64,000 bases of DNA from assembly GCF_000317205.1 (NCBI RefSeq), contig NZ_AJLK01000073.1, positions 1-64,000 on the forward strand, in the 5' to 3' direction. The translations under genes and the position numbers were made by a program. Within the stretch, counting starts at the first letter, position 1. Each line of letters begins with the position of its first letter. Shown piece by piece: positions 1-9,493 of the stretch. The stretch comes from Fischerella muscicola PCC 7414 (lineage in GTDB: Bacteria; Cyanobacteriota; Cyanobacteriia; Cyanobacteriales; Nostocaceae). The notes beneath the pieces are model-generated. The model saw only the letters and a list, made by a program, of their open reading frames with translations, ran no database searches and was not told the origin of the DNA.

Positions 1-801
1 GTCTAAACTCCAGTCATAAACCACAATCACATTTGTCAGACGTCGGCGCGCAGGGACTAGGATGTTACCGTGAGCAGCAAAACCTCTAGATGTTCCTCCA
101 TCTAAATTCATGGCTTCGTAACAACCCATTGCTCTCATCGCTTTTGCTTCTTGTTCTAAAGTCAAACGATCATTAAAATTAACTAAAATTAGCTTTTTAC
201 CACTAGCAGGATATCCAATCGCTACCCGTGTAGCTACACCCAATACGTGAGGATCTTTAAAGCCTTCTAACTTTGGTTTGAGCCAAATTTTTCCATGTCT
301 CAGCAGTCTCGGACCACAAGTAATTGAAAACCAATGCTCTTTCCATTTGGGTTTACCATCAACCCGTGCTGTGATCATTTCAGGTTTGTTTCCTGCTCGC
401 AAACCCAAGGTAGTACCAAAATTTTCCCACTTACTATACTTGAGGAATCTTCCTCCAGCTACCATGTTACCCATAACAGTTTTCTTGCCACTTTTAGCAA
501 AAAATGTGCCACTTGTGACAACGGCAGCGTGATGACGGGCTACCATCTTACTAAATTCTTCGTCACCACTACTACGCCTTGACGAATTAGCAAAAGGTGC
601 ATTATTTGCTAAACCAATAGTGATGAATGTTTGAGGGTCAGTCAGGTCAATAATCGCCCGATAAAAAGAAATGCCATTGATCTCACCCTTGTTGACTTTT
701 ACAGTTTGAGCTGTAGCAGGTAGTACTAGCGATGAGCTTTTTGCCAAGAAAGCACCAGCCAACAATAAAAAAGACCGACGCCACATCTTGGAACTTGTCA
801 T
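1..801 (-). CDS. Phosphodiester glycosidase (NAGPA-like) family protein, 3' end cut by window
   Basis: Reading the minus strand from the ATG at 799-801 gives 267 codons without a stop up to the window edge, so the C-terminus is missing. The N-terminus looks like a signal peptide (basic MWRRS, hydrophobic LLLAGAFLA, then a PATAQ cleavage-like region), so the protein is probably exported. The mature part contains the features of the phosphodiester glycosidase/NAGPA domain (formerly DUF2233): an early GEINGISFYRAIIDLTDP strand, a VVTSGTFF segment, and near the end NLDGGTSRGF, matching the family's NLDGG-[ST] signature. Family members cleave sugar phosphodiester or exopolysaccharide-type substrates; the substrate here is unknown. 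The gene is transcribed away from rluE, with a repeat-filled 274-bp gap between them. Confidence 0.85.
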   Translation of the reverse strand, partial: MTSSKMWRRSFLLLAGAFLAKSSSLVLPATAQTVKVNKGEINGISFYRAIIDLTDPQTFITIGLANNAPFANSSRRSSGDEEFSKMVARHHAAVVTSGTFFAKSGKKTVMGNMVAGGRFLKYSKWENFGTTLGLRAGNKPEMITARVDGKPKWKEHWFSITCGPRLLRHGKIWLKPKLEGFKDPHVLGVATRVAIGYPASGKKLILVNFNDRLTLEQEAKAMRAMGCYEAMNLDGGTSRGFAAHGNILVPARRRLTNVIVVYDWSLD

Positions 802-1075
802 AATTCACTTCTCACTCTATTGTCTTGATTGAAATACCTAAACCCCTATCGATTCTGTCAATGTGGAGACGATTAGGGGGAGATGGGGGGCTAGGGGTCC
901 CCACTTTGTGGGGTTGGGGGGCAATGGGGAACTCACCGGCCCCCGACCGACAGGGAGTGGGGATTAGGGGCAGTGGGGAGATGGGGAGAAAGACAACGAA
1001 GACAACCAACAACCAACAACCAACAACCAACAACCAACAACCAACAATCAACTAATGACAATTGACAAATGACCA
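802..1075. repeat. Intergenic G-rich repeat plus AACCAAC heptamer array
   Basis: The gap between the divergent glycosidase and rluE genes is filled with repeats. Positions 883-934 are a G-rich 52-bp block identical to 22120-22171, containing the hairpin CCCCAC-TTT-GTGGGG. Positions 926-945 (ending in the GGCCCCC run) recur at 22071-22090. From about 1002 to 1052 a 7-bp unit (ACAACCA in one phase) is repeated about seven times, the cyanobacterial short tandemly repeated sequence type. No separate promoter could be recognised. Confidence 0.85.
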
Positions 1076-1732
1076 ATGAAAAATCATTATCGATACATTT
1101 TGTTTTACAAACCCTATGGAGTTTTGTGCCAGTTTACTCAAGATACTCCTACTCGTAGCACATTAAAAGACTATATTTCTATTCCTAATGTGTATCCGGT
1201 GGGACGTTTGGACTGGGACAGTGAAGGTTTATTGTTATTGACAAATCACGGACAACTACAACATCGACTTTGTGATCCTCGGTTTGGACATGAACGTACT
1301 TACTGGGTGCAGGTGGAACGGATTCCTGATGCTGCTGCTGTGCAAAAATTAGAAGCAGGTGTCATAATTCAGGATTACCACACTCGACCAGCGAAGGTAA
1401 AGTTGTTGTCAACAGAACCAATCTTACCTGAGCGCGACCCGCCGATTCGATTTCGTAAGAATGTACCGACAGCATGGCTGGAGATGGTTTTGACTGAGGG
1501 AAAAAATCGGCAAGTACGGAGAATGACGGCGGCTGTGGGGTTTCCGACTTTACGACTGGTGCGAGTAGCGATCGCTCACTTACACTTAGATAATCTCCAA
1601 CCAGGCCAGTGGCGTGATTTGACACAACAGGAAATAAAGTCACTGCATAACTTAACTTTTTCAAATCGCTCCTCAAGAAAGCAAAAGGCCTCACAAACAA
1701 AGGCTGTCCCGATGAAACAATTTCACCACTAA
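1076..1732 (+). CDS. rluE: 23S rRNA pseudouridine synthase RluE-type
   Basis: The 218-residue protein belongs to the RsuA/RluB/E/F pseudouridine synthase group. It has FYKPYGVL near the start, the catalytic-Asp motif [15 protein letters not shown] (Asp46), and the C-terminal [20 protein letters not shown] block. The stretch [16 protein letters not shown] closely follows the equivalent E. coli RluE region, so RluE (which modifies U2457 of 23S rRNA in E. coli) is the best assignment. No S4 domain precedes the catalytic domain, as in RluE. The ATG sits just after a repeat of AATGACCAATGA type, so no clean ribosome binding site is visible. The basic tail after about residue 200 ([11 protein letters not shown]) extends past the catalytic domain. 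Confidence 0.85.
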   Translation: MKNHYRYILFYKPYGVLCQFTQDTPTRSTLKDYISIPNVYPVGRLDWDSEGLLLLTNHGQLQHRLCDPRFGHERTYWVQVERIPDAAAVQKLEAGVIIQDYHTRPAKVKLLSTEPILPERDPPIRFRKNVPTAWLEMVLTEGKNRQVRRMTAAVGFPTLRLVRVAIAHLHLDNLQPGQWRDLTQQEIKSLHNLTFSNRSSRKQKASQTKAVPMKQFHH

Positions 1733-1859
1733 ATATGAAAAAACCTGTTCCCTGTTCCCTGTATTCTTCTTAATATAAGTTTTTATTAGATTTTTACACG
1801 GAAATTACGCTATAAGCAGTATAATGTTCTTTTCTTTTTGACCTCCTTAGTTAACACCA

Positions 1860-3566
1860 GTGCTTGGGTGCAAGCTTATAAGTCTTATGAGCCTTAATCA
1901 GCCATCTAGCTGGCATCACGCTTGCCAACAACAACATGATATGGTTTCTGCAACACCTGCACGCTTGGAACTTGTACCAGAAAGAACCTCCGAAGTAGAA
2001 AATTGCACGGCAGAAGCCTGGCGTCGTACCCAAGAAGAACTGTTATGGTATAGGAAGTTGTATGAAAATACACCTTGTTTGTACTTAACAATAAATAAAG
2101 ATGGAGTAATATTATCTGTCAATAAATTTGGTGCTACTAGTCTTGGCTATTCTCCAGAAGAACTAATACAACAGTCTGTTGTGAATTTATTCGCTCAATC
2201 AGAACAGCAAAGGTTATCTCATGCATTAATGATGTTATTTGAGGATGCACAAGAAAACGAAATTGTCAACCTAGAACTGCGTTTAAACTGCCCTGCCAGT
2301 CAAATGGAATGGGTAAAAGTAGTGGCCAGGGTACTGTATCCTGAAAAGGAAAATCCATTGATTTCGATAGTTTGTGAAGATATAACTGCTCACAAGCTTT
2401 CGGAAGATGCCTTGCGAGAAAGTGAACAGCGCTTTCACACTATGGCCAATAACGCACCTGTAATGTTGTGGATGGCTGACTCTCAGGGATTATGTAACTT
2501 TTTTAACCAATCATGGTTGGAATTTACTGGACGCAATCAGGAGCAAGAGCAAGGTTTGGGTTGGCTAGAAGAAGTACATCCTGAAGATAAAAATTTCTGT
2601 ACGCAAACCTACGAAGCAGCCTTCAATACACGCACGAAGTTTCAGATAGAATATCGCTTCAAGCGTGCAGATGGAGAATATCGTTGGATTTTAAATACTG
2701 GTGTGCCTCGATTTACTCCCAGTGGTAACTTTGCTGGTTATATCGGTTCAGCCATAGATATCACAGAGCGAAAATTAGCGGAAGTTGCTCTTAAAGAAAG
2801 CCAAACAGCTATACAAGCACAATTAGAGGAATTAGAAAGCCTTAATCGCCTCAAAGATGAATTTCTCAGTACGGTTTCTCATGAACTACGGACACCACTC
2901 ACCAACATGAAAATGGCAATACAAATGCTGGGAATTGCGCTTAATCAAGAGCAAAACTTGCTCTTAGAAATGGCAAAACCCCATGCAGAACGCTCAAAAG
3001 TGGCTCGTTACTTCCAAATTTTAAACAATGAATGTGAGCGAGAAATCAATCTGATTAATAACTTTTTAGATTTGCAACGTCTGGATACAACTGCCAAACC
3101 CTTAGTATTAGAAACTATTCAAGTCCAAGAATGGTTAAAAAAGGTGGTGGAACTATTTCAAGCACGCAACCGCAACTGTTCTTTACATAATTTACAGCTG
3201 AGGATAGCTGATAACCTTCCCAGTTTCATTTGCGATCAATTTAGCTTGGAACGTATTTTAATAGAACTGTTGACAAATGCTTGTAAATTTAGTCCTCCAG
3301 GTGCAGAAATTATCATTGCTGCTCAGTCAAAGGCTAATTTCATGCAAATTCAGGTCAGTAACGATGGTGTAGAAATCCCTGTATCTGAATTGCCACGCAT
3401 TTTTGACAAATTTTACCGCATTCCCAGTAACGATCCTTGGAAACAGGGAGGTACAGGATTAGGTTTAGCATTGGTACAAAAACTCACCAAGTACATGGGG
3501 GGAACTATTAAGGTAGAAAGTGAGTCAAATCGTACTTGTTTTACTATGCAACTTCCATTGGCATAA
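1860..3566 (+). CDS. PAS-domain sensor histidine kinase (soluble)
   Basis: The 568-residue protein has no obvious membrane segment and is probably a cytoplasmic sensor. Two PAS/PAC domains can be seen (about residues 60-180 and 190-315; the second contains GEYRWILNTGVP and YIGSAIDITERK). They are followed by a HisKA domain with the phosphoacceptor motif FLSTVSHELRTPLTNMK and a HATPase domain with N box ELLTNACKF, FDKFYRI and G box GTGLGLALVQKL. No receiver domain follows and no response-regulator gene is adjacent, so this is an orphan kinase. The start shown is GTG; an ATG 27 bases downstream (1887) is equally possible, as neither has a convincing Shine-Dalgarno sequence. The signal sensed is unknown. 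Confidence 0.88.
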   Translation: MLGCKLISLMSLNQPSSWHHACQQQHDMVSATPARLELVPERTSEVENCTAEAWRRTQEELLWYRKLYENTPCLYLTINKDGVILSVNKFGATSLGYSPEELIQQSVVNLFAQSEQQRLSHALMMLFEDAQENEIVNLELRLNCPASQMEWVKVVARVLYPEKENPLISIVCEDITAHKLSEDALRESEQRFHTMANNAPVMLWMADSQGLCNFFNQSWLEFTGRNQEQEQGLGWLEEVHPEDKNFCTQTYEAAFNTRTKFQIEYRFKRADGEYRWILNTGVPRFTPSGNFAGYIGSAIDITERKLAEVALKESQTAIQAQLEELESLNRLKDEFLSTVSHELRTPLTNMKMAIQMLGIALNQEQNLLLEMAKPHAERSKVARYFQILNNECEREINLINNFLDLQRLDTTAKPLVLETIQVQEWLKKVVELFQARNRNCSLHNLQLRIADNLPSFICDQFSLERILIELLTNACKFSPPGAEIIIAAQSKANFMQIQVSNDGVEIPVSELPRIFDKFYRIPSNDPWKQGGTGLGLALVQKLTKYMGGTIKVESESNRTCFTMQLPLA

Positions 3567-3877
3567 AGCGTTGGGCATGGGGCATAGGACAATCATCAGT
3601 ACCTTAATTACCCATTGCCCATTACCAATTACCAAATTTAAAGAAATGTGTTGTAATATGCTGCTTAAGATTATTTTAATGGCAAGTTATTGTGAGGAGT
3701 TGACTTGCTGAAGTACAAGATATTTGACTAATATGCGTAAAAATTAAGACTGCCACAAAAACTCACTTGTGAAACTACAATCATTTGTAGGTCTACTATA
3801 GGCAGGGGCTGCCGATTGTGGCACTTTGAGCGTAGTAGCCACAAGCACCTTGGAGCGGGAATTAAGGAACTTCCACA
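3567..3877. other. Intergenic spacer with degenerate CCCATTACC-type repeats
   Basis: About 310 bp between the histidine kinase and PP2C genes. Positions 3570-3640 contain dispersed-repeat-like sequence (GGGCATGGGGCAT, CCCATTGCCCATTACC). The remainder shows no gene, hairpin or promoter that I can support. Confidence 0.5.
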
Positions 3878-5914
3878 ATGCTGATTTGCCCTCAGTGTAA
3901 ATTTGAAAACCCCATTTCCAACAAATTCTGTCAAAAATGTGGGGCGTCCCTGACCCACAAGTTCTGTCCACAGTGTGATACCCAAGTGCCTGTGGATGCA
4001 CAAAAGTGTCATAACTGCGGTGCTGAATGTGGCAGAGTTTGGTGGGCAATTATTACCAAGGTAGGAGATTTAGAAGTAACAGAAGTAAACTTGAATGAAA
4101 CAGAGAAGGAGATAGGTGGTAGCGCACAGAATGCTTCCACATCGCCACCTCAGGTAGTCTCCGTTTCTACTTCTGTGCCATCTCTTCTACCAGAAGATCC
4201 CTACTTAGACGAGCAAAAGCGCTATCAATTGCTACAACCACTGCCAAACTTGGCAGATTTAGCGCCTCATACTCAAGTGTATGTACGAGTTTTAGATTGT
4301 CTGCCTTATCAGGTTTCTCCTCTGGAAGCAATGATTGCTAATCAGCATCAGGGACTAGTAACGCCTGCGATGGAGGCTGGTGGTGTTCCTGCTTCTGCTA
4401 AAGCATATGTTGCTCTAGCAGCTTATACTCATCAAGGTATACCGCCAATTCACGATGCATGGCAAAACGAAAACATACAGGTGGTACTCATTGAAGACCG
4501 TTCTGATTGGAAGTACTTGCTAGATTTATGGCGCGATGAATCAACTAGTTGTCTACAAATGATCAACTGCTTCTATCAGATGACCCAACTTTGGGCGCTG
4601 CTAGAACCCCTAAATTGTTGTCACAGTCTCTTGGATTTATCGAATCTGCGGTTGGATGAAGACCAAGCAGTGGCGTTACAAATGTTATATGTGTCACCGT
4701 CCCAGCGAAGTAGTACTGGTAACATCCTGACTCAGGAAGAAAATAACACACCTAAGCAAATTGAAAATGTCTTAAATATTCAAGCTTTAGCCCAAGTTTG
4801 GCACAAACTTTTTAGGGAGTCTCAGCGTACACAATTTGGTTCTTTGTTACAACTTTTGACGGATTTGGAAGTAGGCAAGATTGATAATTTGTTGCAGTTA
4901 CAGTCTAGTTTGCAAGCGATCGCTACAGAATTGCAACCAACTTCTAGTTTCGATGACTCAGATGTAACTTCAACAGTCAACTTAGCTACCAATTCACCAA
5001 CTATTCTGCAATTAGGTGAACCGGAAGACAATGCCTCAAAAAATGATGATATGCCGACGGTAGTCCTACCAATGCAGCTAATCAGTTTAGAACATGCTGG
5101 ACTTACCGATGTTGGGCGTCAACGACATCATAATGAAGACTACTTTGGTATTGATACCAAAATCACTAAGCTGGAATTGCCCACTAGCCGCAATGTCCAA
5201 GCCCGTGCTTTGTATATTCTTTGTGATGGTATGGGTGGACATGCTGGTGGAGAAGTAGCAAGCGCCTTGGCTGTTAACACTGTACAACAATACTTTCAAA
5301 CTCATTGGGTCGATAATAAATTACCTACAGAAGAGCAAATCCGTGAAGCAGTAGGACAAGCAAACCAAGCAATTTACAATATTAATCAACAAGATGCCCG
5401 TTCTGGCGTTGGGCGCATGGGTACGACTTTGGTGATGCTGTTAATCCAAGATACTCAAGCCGCTGTAGCCCATGTAGGTGATAGTCGCCTTTATCGCCTG
5501 ACTCGCAAGGGAGGCTTAGAACAAATAACAGTAGATCATGAAGTTGGGCAAAGGGAAATCTCGCGAGGAGTAGAGCCTAGTGTGGCATATACCCGACCAG
5601 ATGCATACCAACTCACACAAGCCCTTGGTCCCCGTGATGAACACTCAATTTTTGCCGATGTGCAGTTTTTGGATATTGCTGAAGATACGCTGTTTATCTT
5701 AGCATCGGACGGTTTATCGGATAATGATTTACTAGAAACTCGCTGTTCAACTCATTTACTTCCGCTGCTGAGTTCCGGTGCTAACCTGGAAACTGGCGTC
5801 AGGGATTTAATTGATTTGGCAAACGATTACAATGGTCATGACAACATCACCATTGTACTGATTAGGGCAAAAGTACGCCCTAATTTAGATAGTCAAAATA
5901 TGGTTAATGGTTAG
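3878..5914 (+). CDS. Zinc-ribbon PP2C-type Ser/Thr protein phosphatase
   Basis: A 678-residue protein with three parts. Residues 1-52 carry tandem zinc ribbons (CPQC, CQKC, CPQC, CHNC pairs). A middle region (about 75-385) has no recognised domain and may be regulatory. From about residue 405 there is a complete PPM/PP2C domain: NEDYF, the metal-binding DGMGGHAGGE, VGDSRLYRL, ASDGLSDND and a C-terminal GHDNITIVL. The metal-ligand Asp residues are all present, so it should be an active Mn/Mg-dependent phosphatase. It lies 136 bp upstream of an FHA-domain Ser/Thr kinase on the same strand, suggesting a kinase-phosphatase signalling pair. The start is ATG; weakly purine-rich sequence (GGAATTAAGGA) precedes it. 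Confidence 0.9.
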   Translation: MLICPQCKFENPISNKFCQKCGASLTHKFCPQCDTQVPVDAQKCHNCGAECGRVWWAIITKVGDLEVTEVNLNETEKEIGGSAQNASTSPPQVVSVSTSVPSLLPEDPYLDEQKRYQLLQPLPNLADLAPHTQVYVRVLDCLPYQVSPLEAMIANQHQGLVTPAMEAGGVPASAKAYVALAAYTHQGIPPIHDAWQNENIQVVLIEDRSDWKYLLDLWRDESTSCLQMINCFYQMTQLWALLEPLNCCHSLLDLSNLRLDEDQAVALQMLYVSPSQRSSTGNILTQEENNTPKQIENVLNIQALAQVWHKLFRESQRTQFGSLLQLLTDLEVGKIDNLLQLQSSLQAIATELQPTSSFDDSDVTSTVNLATNSPTILQLGEPEDNASKNDDMPTVVLPMQLISLEHAGLTDVGRQRHHNEDYFGIDTKITKLELPTSRNVQARALYILCDGMGGHAGGEVASALAVNTVQQYFQTHWVDNKLPTEEQIREAVGQANQAIYNINQQDARSGVGRMGTTLVMLLIQDTQAAVAHVGDSRLYRLTRKGGLEQITVDHEVGQREISRGVEPSVAYTRPDAYQLTQALGPRDEHSIFADVQFLDIAEDTLFILASDGLSDNDLLETRCSTHLLPLLSSGANLETGVRDLIDLANDYNGHDNITIVLIRAKVRPNLDSQNMVNG

Positions 5915-6050
5915 TGTTGTTTGTTGTTTGTTGTTGGTTGTTTGTTGTTTGGATAAACAATCAACTACCAACAATCAACTATTAACAATCAACTACTAAC
6001 TACTAACTACCAACTACCAACAATTCCCATTCCCTTAGTTACTTTGTAAT
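5915..6050. repeat. Heptamer-type tandem repeats, both orientations
   Basis: About 5915-6020 holds GTTGTTTGTTGTTGG-type units followed by their complements (AACAATCAACTACC, AACTACTAACTACC). The two halves could fold on each other. The array fills the spacer between the PP2C and kinase genes. Confidence 0.75.
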
Positions 6051-7265
6051 GTGGTTATTCTGACCCTGTTAGAACCGCAACAAAAAACGCCCCTCCAGGA
6101 GTGGCATTTTGAAGACGAGTCCGTGATTCGGATTGGTCGTTCGGCGGATAATCATGTCGTTTTGACCGATACTCTTGTATCCCGACACCATCTTGAACTC
6201 AGACAAATCAGTTCTGGTTATGATGGCGGTTCCTGGCAGGTGATTAGTAAAGGTACAAATGGTACTTTTCTTAATGGTGTGCTGGTAACTCAAAGTCCTG
6301 TACCAAATGATTCGCTGCTGCAATTGGCGCGGGGAGGCCCAATCCTCAAGTTTCACATTCAGCAGACAAGGGTGCAAAACAGGCCAACATACTCGCTTAA
6401 TAGTTGTACCCACGAAGGAAACTCCCCTAATAATCTGTTTTGTATCCATTGTGGTCAACCCCTGACTGTCCTTAAAACCATTCGCGATTATCAGGTATTG
6501 CGGACACTGGGACAGGGGGGTATGGGTACGACCTACCTGGCTTGGGATGAAACTGGAAAAATCAGCGGACAGCCTCAGCTTTTGGTGTTGAAGCAAATGA
6601 ATGCTGACATGGCCAAAATTGCTAAGGCCCGTGAACTATTTGAAAGAGAGGCCAACACTCTCAAATCTCTTCACCATCCAGGCATTCCCAAATATTACGA
6701 TTTTTTTGAGGAAGGAGGAAAAAGATATCTGGCGATGGAATTAGTTCATGGCCAGGATTTAGAAAAATTGATTTTATACAAAGGACCCGTGACTCCATCT
6801 CAAGCGATCGCTTGGATGATCCAAACTTGTGACATCTTAGACTATTTGCATAGCCAAGAACCTCCGCTAATTCACCGCGATATCAAACCTGCAAACTTGA
6901 TGGTGCGGAATTCAAATAATGGCATAGTTGTGTTAGATTTTGGCGCAGTGAAAGAAATTGTTGGCACTGCACCCGGTACTCGGATTGGTGCCGAAGGTTA
7001 TTGCGCTCCCGAACAGGAACGGGGACAACCTCTCACTCAATCTGATTTATATGCCATTGGCCCAACACTCATTTATCTGCTTAGTGGTGAAAATCCTTTC
7101 AAGTTTTACCGCCAGCAAGGGCGAAGCTTTCGGTTTGATTTGACAAAAGTCCCCACTATTACCCCCAAACTAGCAGAAGTTATTAATCGTGTTACCCAAC
7201 CATTGCCACGCGATCGCTATCAAACAGCGAAGGACTTAGCTGTTGCCTTAGCAGCTTGTCAATAA
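6051..7265 (+). CDS. FHA-domain Ser/Thr protein kinase
   Basis: 404 residues. The N-terminus is a forkhead-associated phosphothreonine-binding domain (IRIGRSADNHVVL, SRHHLEL, KGTNGTFLNG; about residues 24-95). A short zinc-ribbon-like Cys stretch (CTHE...FCIHCGQ) links it to a Hanks-type kinase domain: glycine loop LGQGGMGTTYLA, VLKQM with the ATP-binding Lys, catalytic HRDIKPANL, and DFGAVKE in place of the classic DFG...APE context, followed by GYCAPEQ. The catalytic residues are intact. The GTG start is chosen because the FHA domain begins soon after it; there is no clear ribosome binding site. The adjacent PP2C gene is the natural antagonist (inference). Confidence 0.9.
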   Translation: MVILTLLEPQQKTPLQEWHFEDESVIRIGRSADNHVVLTDTLVSRHHLELRQISSGYDGGSWQVISKGTNGTFLNGVLVTQSPVPNDSLLQLARGGPILKFHIQQTRVQNRPTYSLNSCTHEGNSPNNLFCIHCGQPLTVLKTIRDYQVLRTLGQGGMGTTYLAWDETGKISGQPQLLVLKQMNADMAKIAKARELFEREANTLKSLHHPGIPKYYDFFEEGGKRYLAMELVHGQDLEKLILYKGPVTPSQAIAWMIQTCDILDYLHSQEPPLIHRDIKPANLMVRNSNNGIVVLDFGAVKEIVGTAPGTRIGAEGYCAPEQERGQPLTQSDLYAIGPTLIYLLSGENPFKFYRQQGRSFRFDLTKVPTITPKLAEVINRVTQPLPRDRYQTAKDLAVALAACQ

Positions 7266-7267
7266 AA

Positions 7268-7340
7268 AAGAGTTGATTGTTGATTGTTGATAGTTAGTTG
7301 TGATTCCCAACAACAAACAACTACCAACAAACAACTCTTA
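7268..7340. repeat. GTTGATT / CAACAAAC tandem repeat
   Basis: Tandem GTTGATTGTTGATTGTTGATA followed within about 40 bp by complementary CAACAACAAACAACTACC-type units. It lies between the convergent kinase and DUF4327 genes and could form a hairpin. Confidence 0.65.
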
Positions 7341-7343
7341 TGC

Positions 7344-7562
7344 CTACTCTTCGTCCCAAGCCTCTACTGCTAATAGATCACTCACAGGATCTTGCATATT
7401 AAATCCAAAATCCAATAATTCTTTTTTCCAATACTGCCATTCGTTACCGAACAGCAGAGCGATTTTCCAGATACTATCAGTTGGCTTGATAATGTTTGAG
7501 TCTACGAGTGATTGCACATTACGCTGCAATTTCACCATTGGGTGAATTACTTGCTGAATCAT
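7344..7562 (-). CDS. DUF4327 family protein
   Basis: A 72-residue cyanobacterial small protein. I recognise it as DUF4327 from the pattern HPMVKLQRNVQSLVDS, IIKPTDSIWKIALLFG and a C-terminal MQDPVSDLLAVEAWDEE acidic tail. The length matches the family. Function is unknown. It is convergent with the upstream Ser/Thr kinase gene and overlaps no other gene. Confidence 0.88.
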   Translation of the reverse strand: MIQQVIHPMVKLQRNVQSLVDSNIIKPTDSIWKIALLFGNEWQYWKKELLDFGFNMQDPVSDLLAVEAWDEE

Positions 7563-8417
7563 AACCTCGAATGAATTTCAATTCAGATTTGGTTTGGTAA
7601 ATGCTTAGTCAAAACTGCTTTCCATTTCGGAACTATTGCCGATCCGTAGAGTTGAGTACTTTGGTAAAGCTAGTCTTAGCTTCTTAAATATATCATAACT
7701 AACTCTACTTAGTTGCTATCAAATTCGGTTTTGTACGGTAATCACCACTAAAAAGTTTAATTGTGACTACCAACCTTTGCAGACACTTATATCAAAAAAT
7801 TGCACCTCTTCCAAGCATAGATAATATAGCTGGGAAAGGATAGTATGATTTTATTCGTTTTTTCATCAACATGTGTGCATTATTTGACAAACCCATAGAA
7901 ACAAGGGCTTAACGGTAGATTTTTGAATAACAGCAAAATTTACAGGATTGAGACATCTACCATTTCTAGGAAATTGTTATATAGAATATCGTAATCTTTT
8001 AGAGTTGGAGAATATAAATTTCAATTTTTATAAAAATTTAATGTTTTTCTGAGTAACCAAGTTAAAAGAAAACACAAAAGTAAGTAGCCCGGACTGAACT
8101 GTGTGTCTTGGAGTCTTAGTGGTTCAAGAAGTTTTTTTCACCCGAAAGGGTTACTTTACCTTGAAGCCGCCCTCTGGACGTCTACGCATCTATTTTCAAG
8201 CGTAGACTCTTACGGCGATTCCTACAACAAGGGACGAAAAATTGAACGTAGACGCGCCCATAGGCTTCCGTAAGGCACACCGATGCACACGATGCACACC
8301 GATGCATATCGATAGATTATGGGTTTGCTTTTAAGTTAATCCCCGACTCTATTTTCAAGACAGCCGTTCACGCTGCTGTTGTTTTGGCACAAACCTTGAC
8401 TCCTTCTGCCTTGTTTT
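7563..8417. other. Long intergenic region; AT-rich, then repeat debris
   Basis: About 855 bp without a credible gene. Positions 7563-8080 are AT-rich with no recognisable structure. About 8163-8305 carries dispersed-repeat sequence: ACGTCTACGC, GTAGACGCGCCCATAGGCTT, TTCCGTAAGGC, and a short tandem array of CACCGATGCA / CACGATGCA units (8277-8310). Pieces such as CTTGGAGTCTTAGTGGTTC (8107-8126) resemble another repeat near 62575-62600. Confidence 0.55.
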
Positions 8418-9365
8418 TTAATAAAATGATTGTATCCATTGCCATTCTTGTCTTAAGCCGTCATATAGGGAAACTTGTGGCTGATATCCTAAAATCTTTC
8501 GTGCTTTTGATACATCTGCCGCAGTGTGACGGGCATCTCCCATTGCTTTTTCTATATAGTTCTTTTTGATGGGATGTCCAACTATTTCTTCCATTGTCTG
8601 CAAAACTTCTGTTAAAACCACTCTACTACCACCACCAATATTAAATATCTCTCCTACAGCTTCTGGTACGGTAGCGGCAGCTAAATTGGCTGCAACAGCA
8701 TCACTGACAAAAGTAAAGTCTCGGGTTTGCTGTCCATCACCGTAAATGGGAATTGCTTCATCTGTTAAGACTGCTTTAAAAAACTTATGAAACGCCATGT
8801 CAGGGCGCTGCCTCGGGCCATAAACAGTGAAATAGCGCAAAGATACAAATGGCACACCAAAATTTTTGTGATAAAGTCCACATAAACGTTCGGCTGCAAG
8901 CTTTGTAATTCCGTAGGGCGAAACAGGCTTGGGACAAATTTCTTCATGGGTAGGTAGAGTTTCAGCATCACCATACACACTGGAAGTAGAAGCAAATACC
9001 AGCCTTTTGAGAGAAGGAGTATCCTTTGCTGCTTCTAATAAAACTTGAGTACTGTTAATATTTCGTTCGGTGTAAGCACGAAAGCCTTGTCCCCAACTTG
9101 CCCTTACTCCCGCCTGCGCTGCCTGATGGTAAATTACATCAACATTTTTTAGAAGTGTTTGCCAGTCTAGAAATTGAATATTTCCTTCTACTAATGTAAA
9201 GGTGGGGTAGTTTTGCAAATGTGCAATGTTCTTACGCTTAATTGTAGGGTCATAGTAATTATTAAATTCATCAATGGCAATTACCTCTTCTCCTTGTTTC
9301 AACAATGCTTCTACAAGATGAGAGCCAATAAAACCCGCAGCTCCAGTAACTATACTTTTAGCCAT
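8418..9365 (-). CDS. NAD-dependent epimerase/dehydratase, UDP-glucuronate epimerase-like
   Basis: A 315-residue extended short-chain dehydrogenase. It has the NAD-binding GAAGFIGSHLVEALL at residues 8-22, an acidic VIAIDEFNNYYD at the end of strand 2, the STSSVYGD serine region, and the catalytic YGITK (Tyr-x3-Lys). The YYDPTIKRKNIAHL segment and VYGPRQRPDMAFHKF resemble UDP-glucuronate 4-epimerases and related capsule/exopolysaccharide epimerases. It likely supplies a nucleotide sugar for envelope polysaccharide, but the exact sugar cannot be told from sequence. The gene stands alone and diverges from purD. Confidence 0.85.
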   Translation of the reverse strand: MAKSIVTGAAGFIGSHLVEALLKQGEEVIAIDEFNNYYDPTIKRKNIAHLQNYPTFTLVEGNIQFLDWQTLLKNVDVIYHQAAQAGVRASWGQGFRAYTERNINSTQVLLEAAKDTPSLKRLVFASTSSVYGDAETLPTHEEICPKPVSPYGITKLAAERLCGLYHKNFGVPFVSLRYFTVYGPRQRPDMAFHKFFKAVLTDEAIPIYGDGQQTRDFTFVSDAVAANLAAATVPEAVGEIFNIGGGSRVVLTEVLQTMEEIVGHPIKKNYIEKAMGDARHTAADVSKARKILGYQPQVSLYDGLRQEWQWIQSFY

Positions 9366-9493
9366 AGTGTTCTAATTTTTGGGATATTTTTTTAATTTGA
9401 TATTCACAGGTTAATGCTTGTAAGGTCTTAACTGCCACTCGTTTATCTGTATTAAATATTACTTTATTTCTTTCTGACCTCTGACTTGAAAGT

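Noticed and set aside
1002-1052. CRISPR array
   Set aside because: The repeats are 7 bp, contiguous and have no unique spacers. No cas gene is present in the window.
825-1055. ORFs on both strands rich in Gly or Pro
   Set aside because: They are translations of the G-rich and heptamer repeats.
8277-8310. tRNA or structured RNA in the long gap before the epimerase gene
   Set aside because: Only short tandem CACCGATGCA units and dispersed repeats are visible; no cloverleaf could be drawn.
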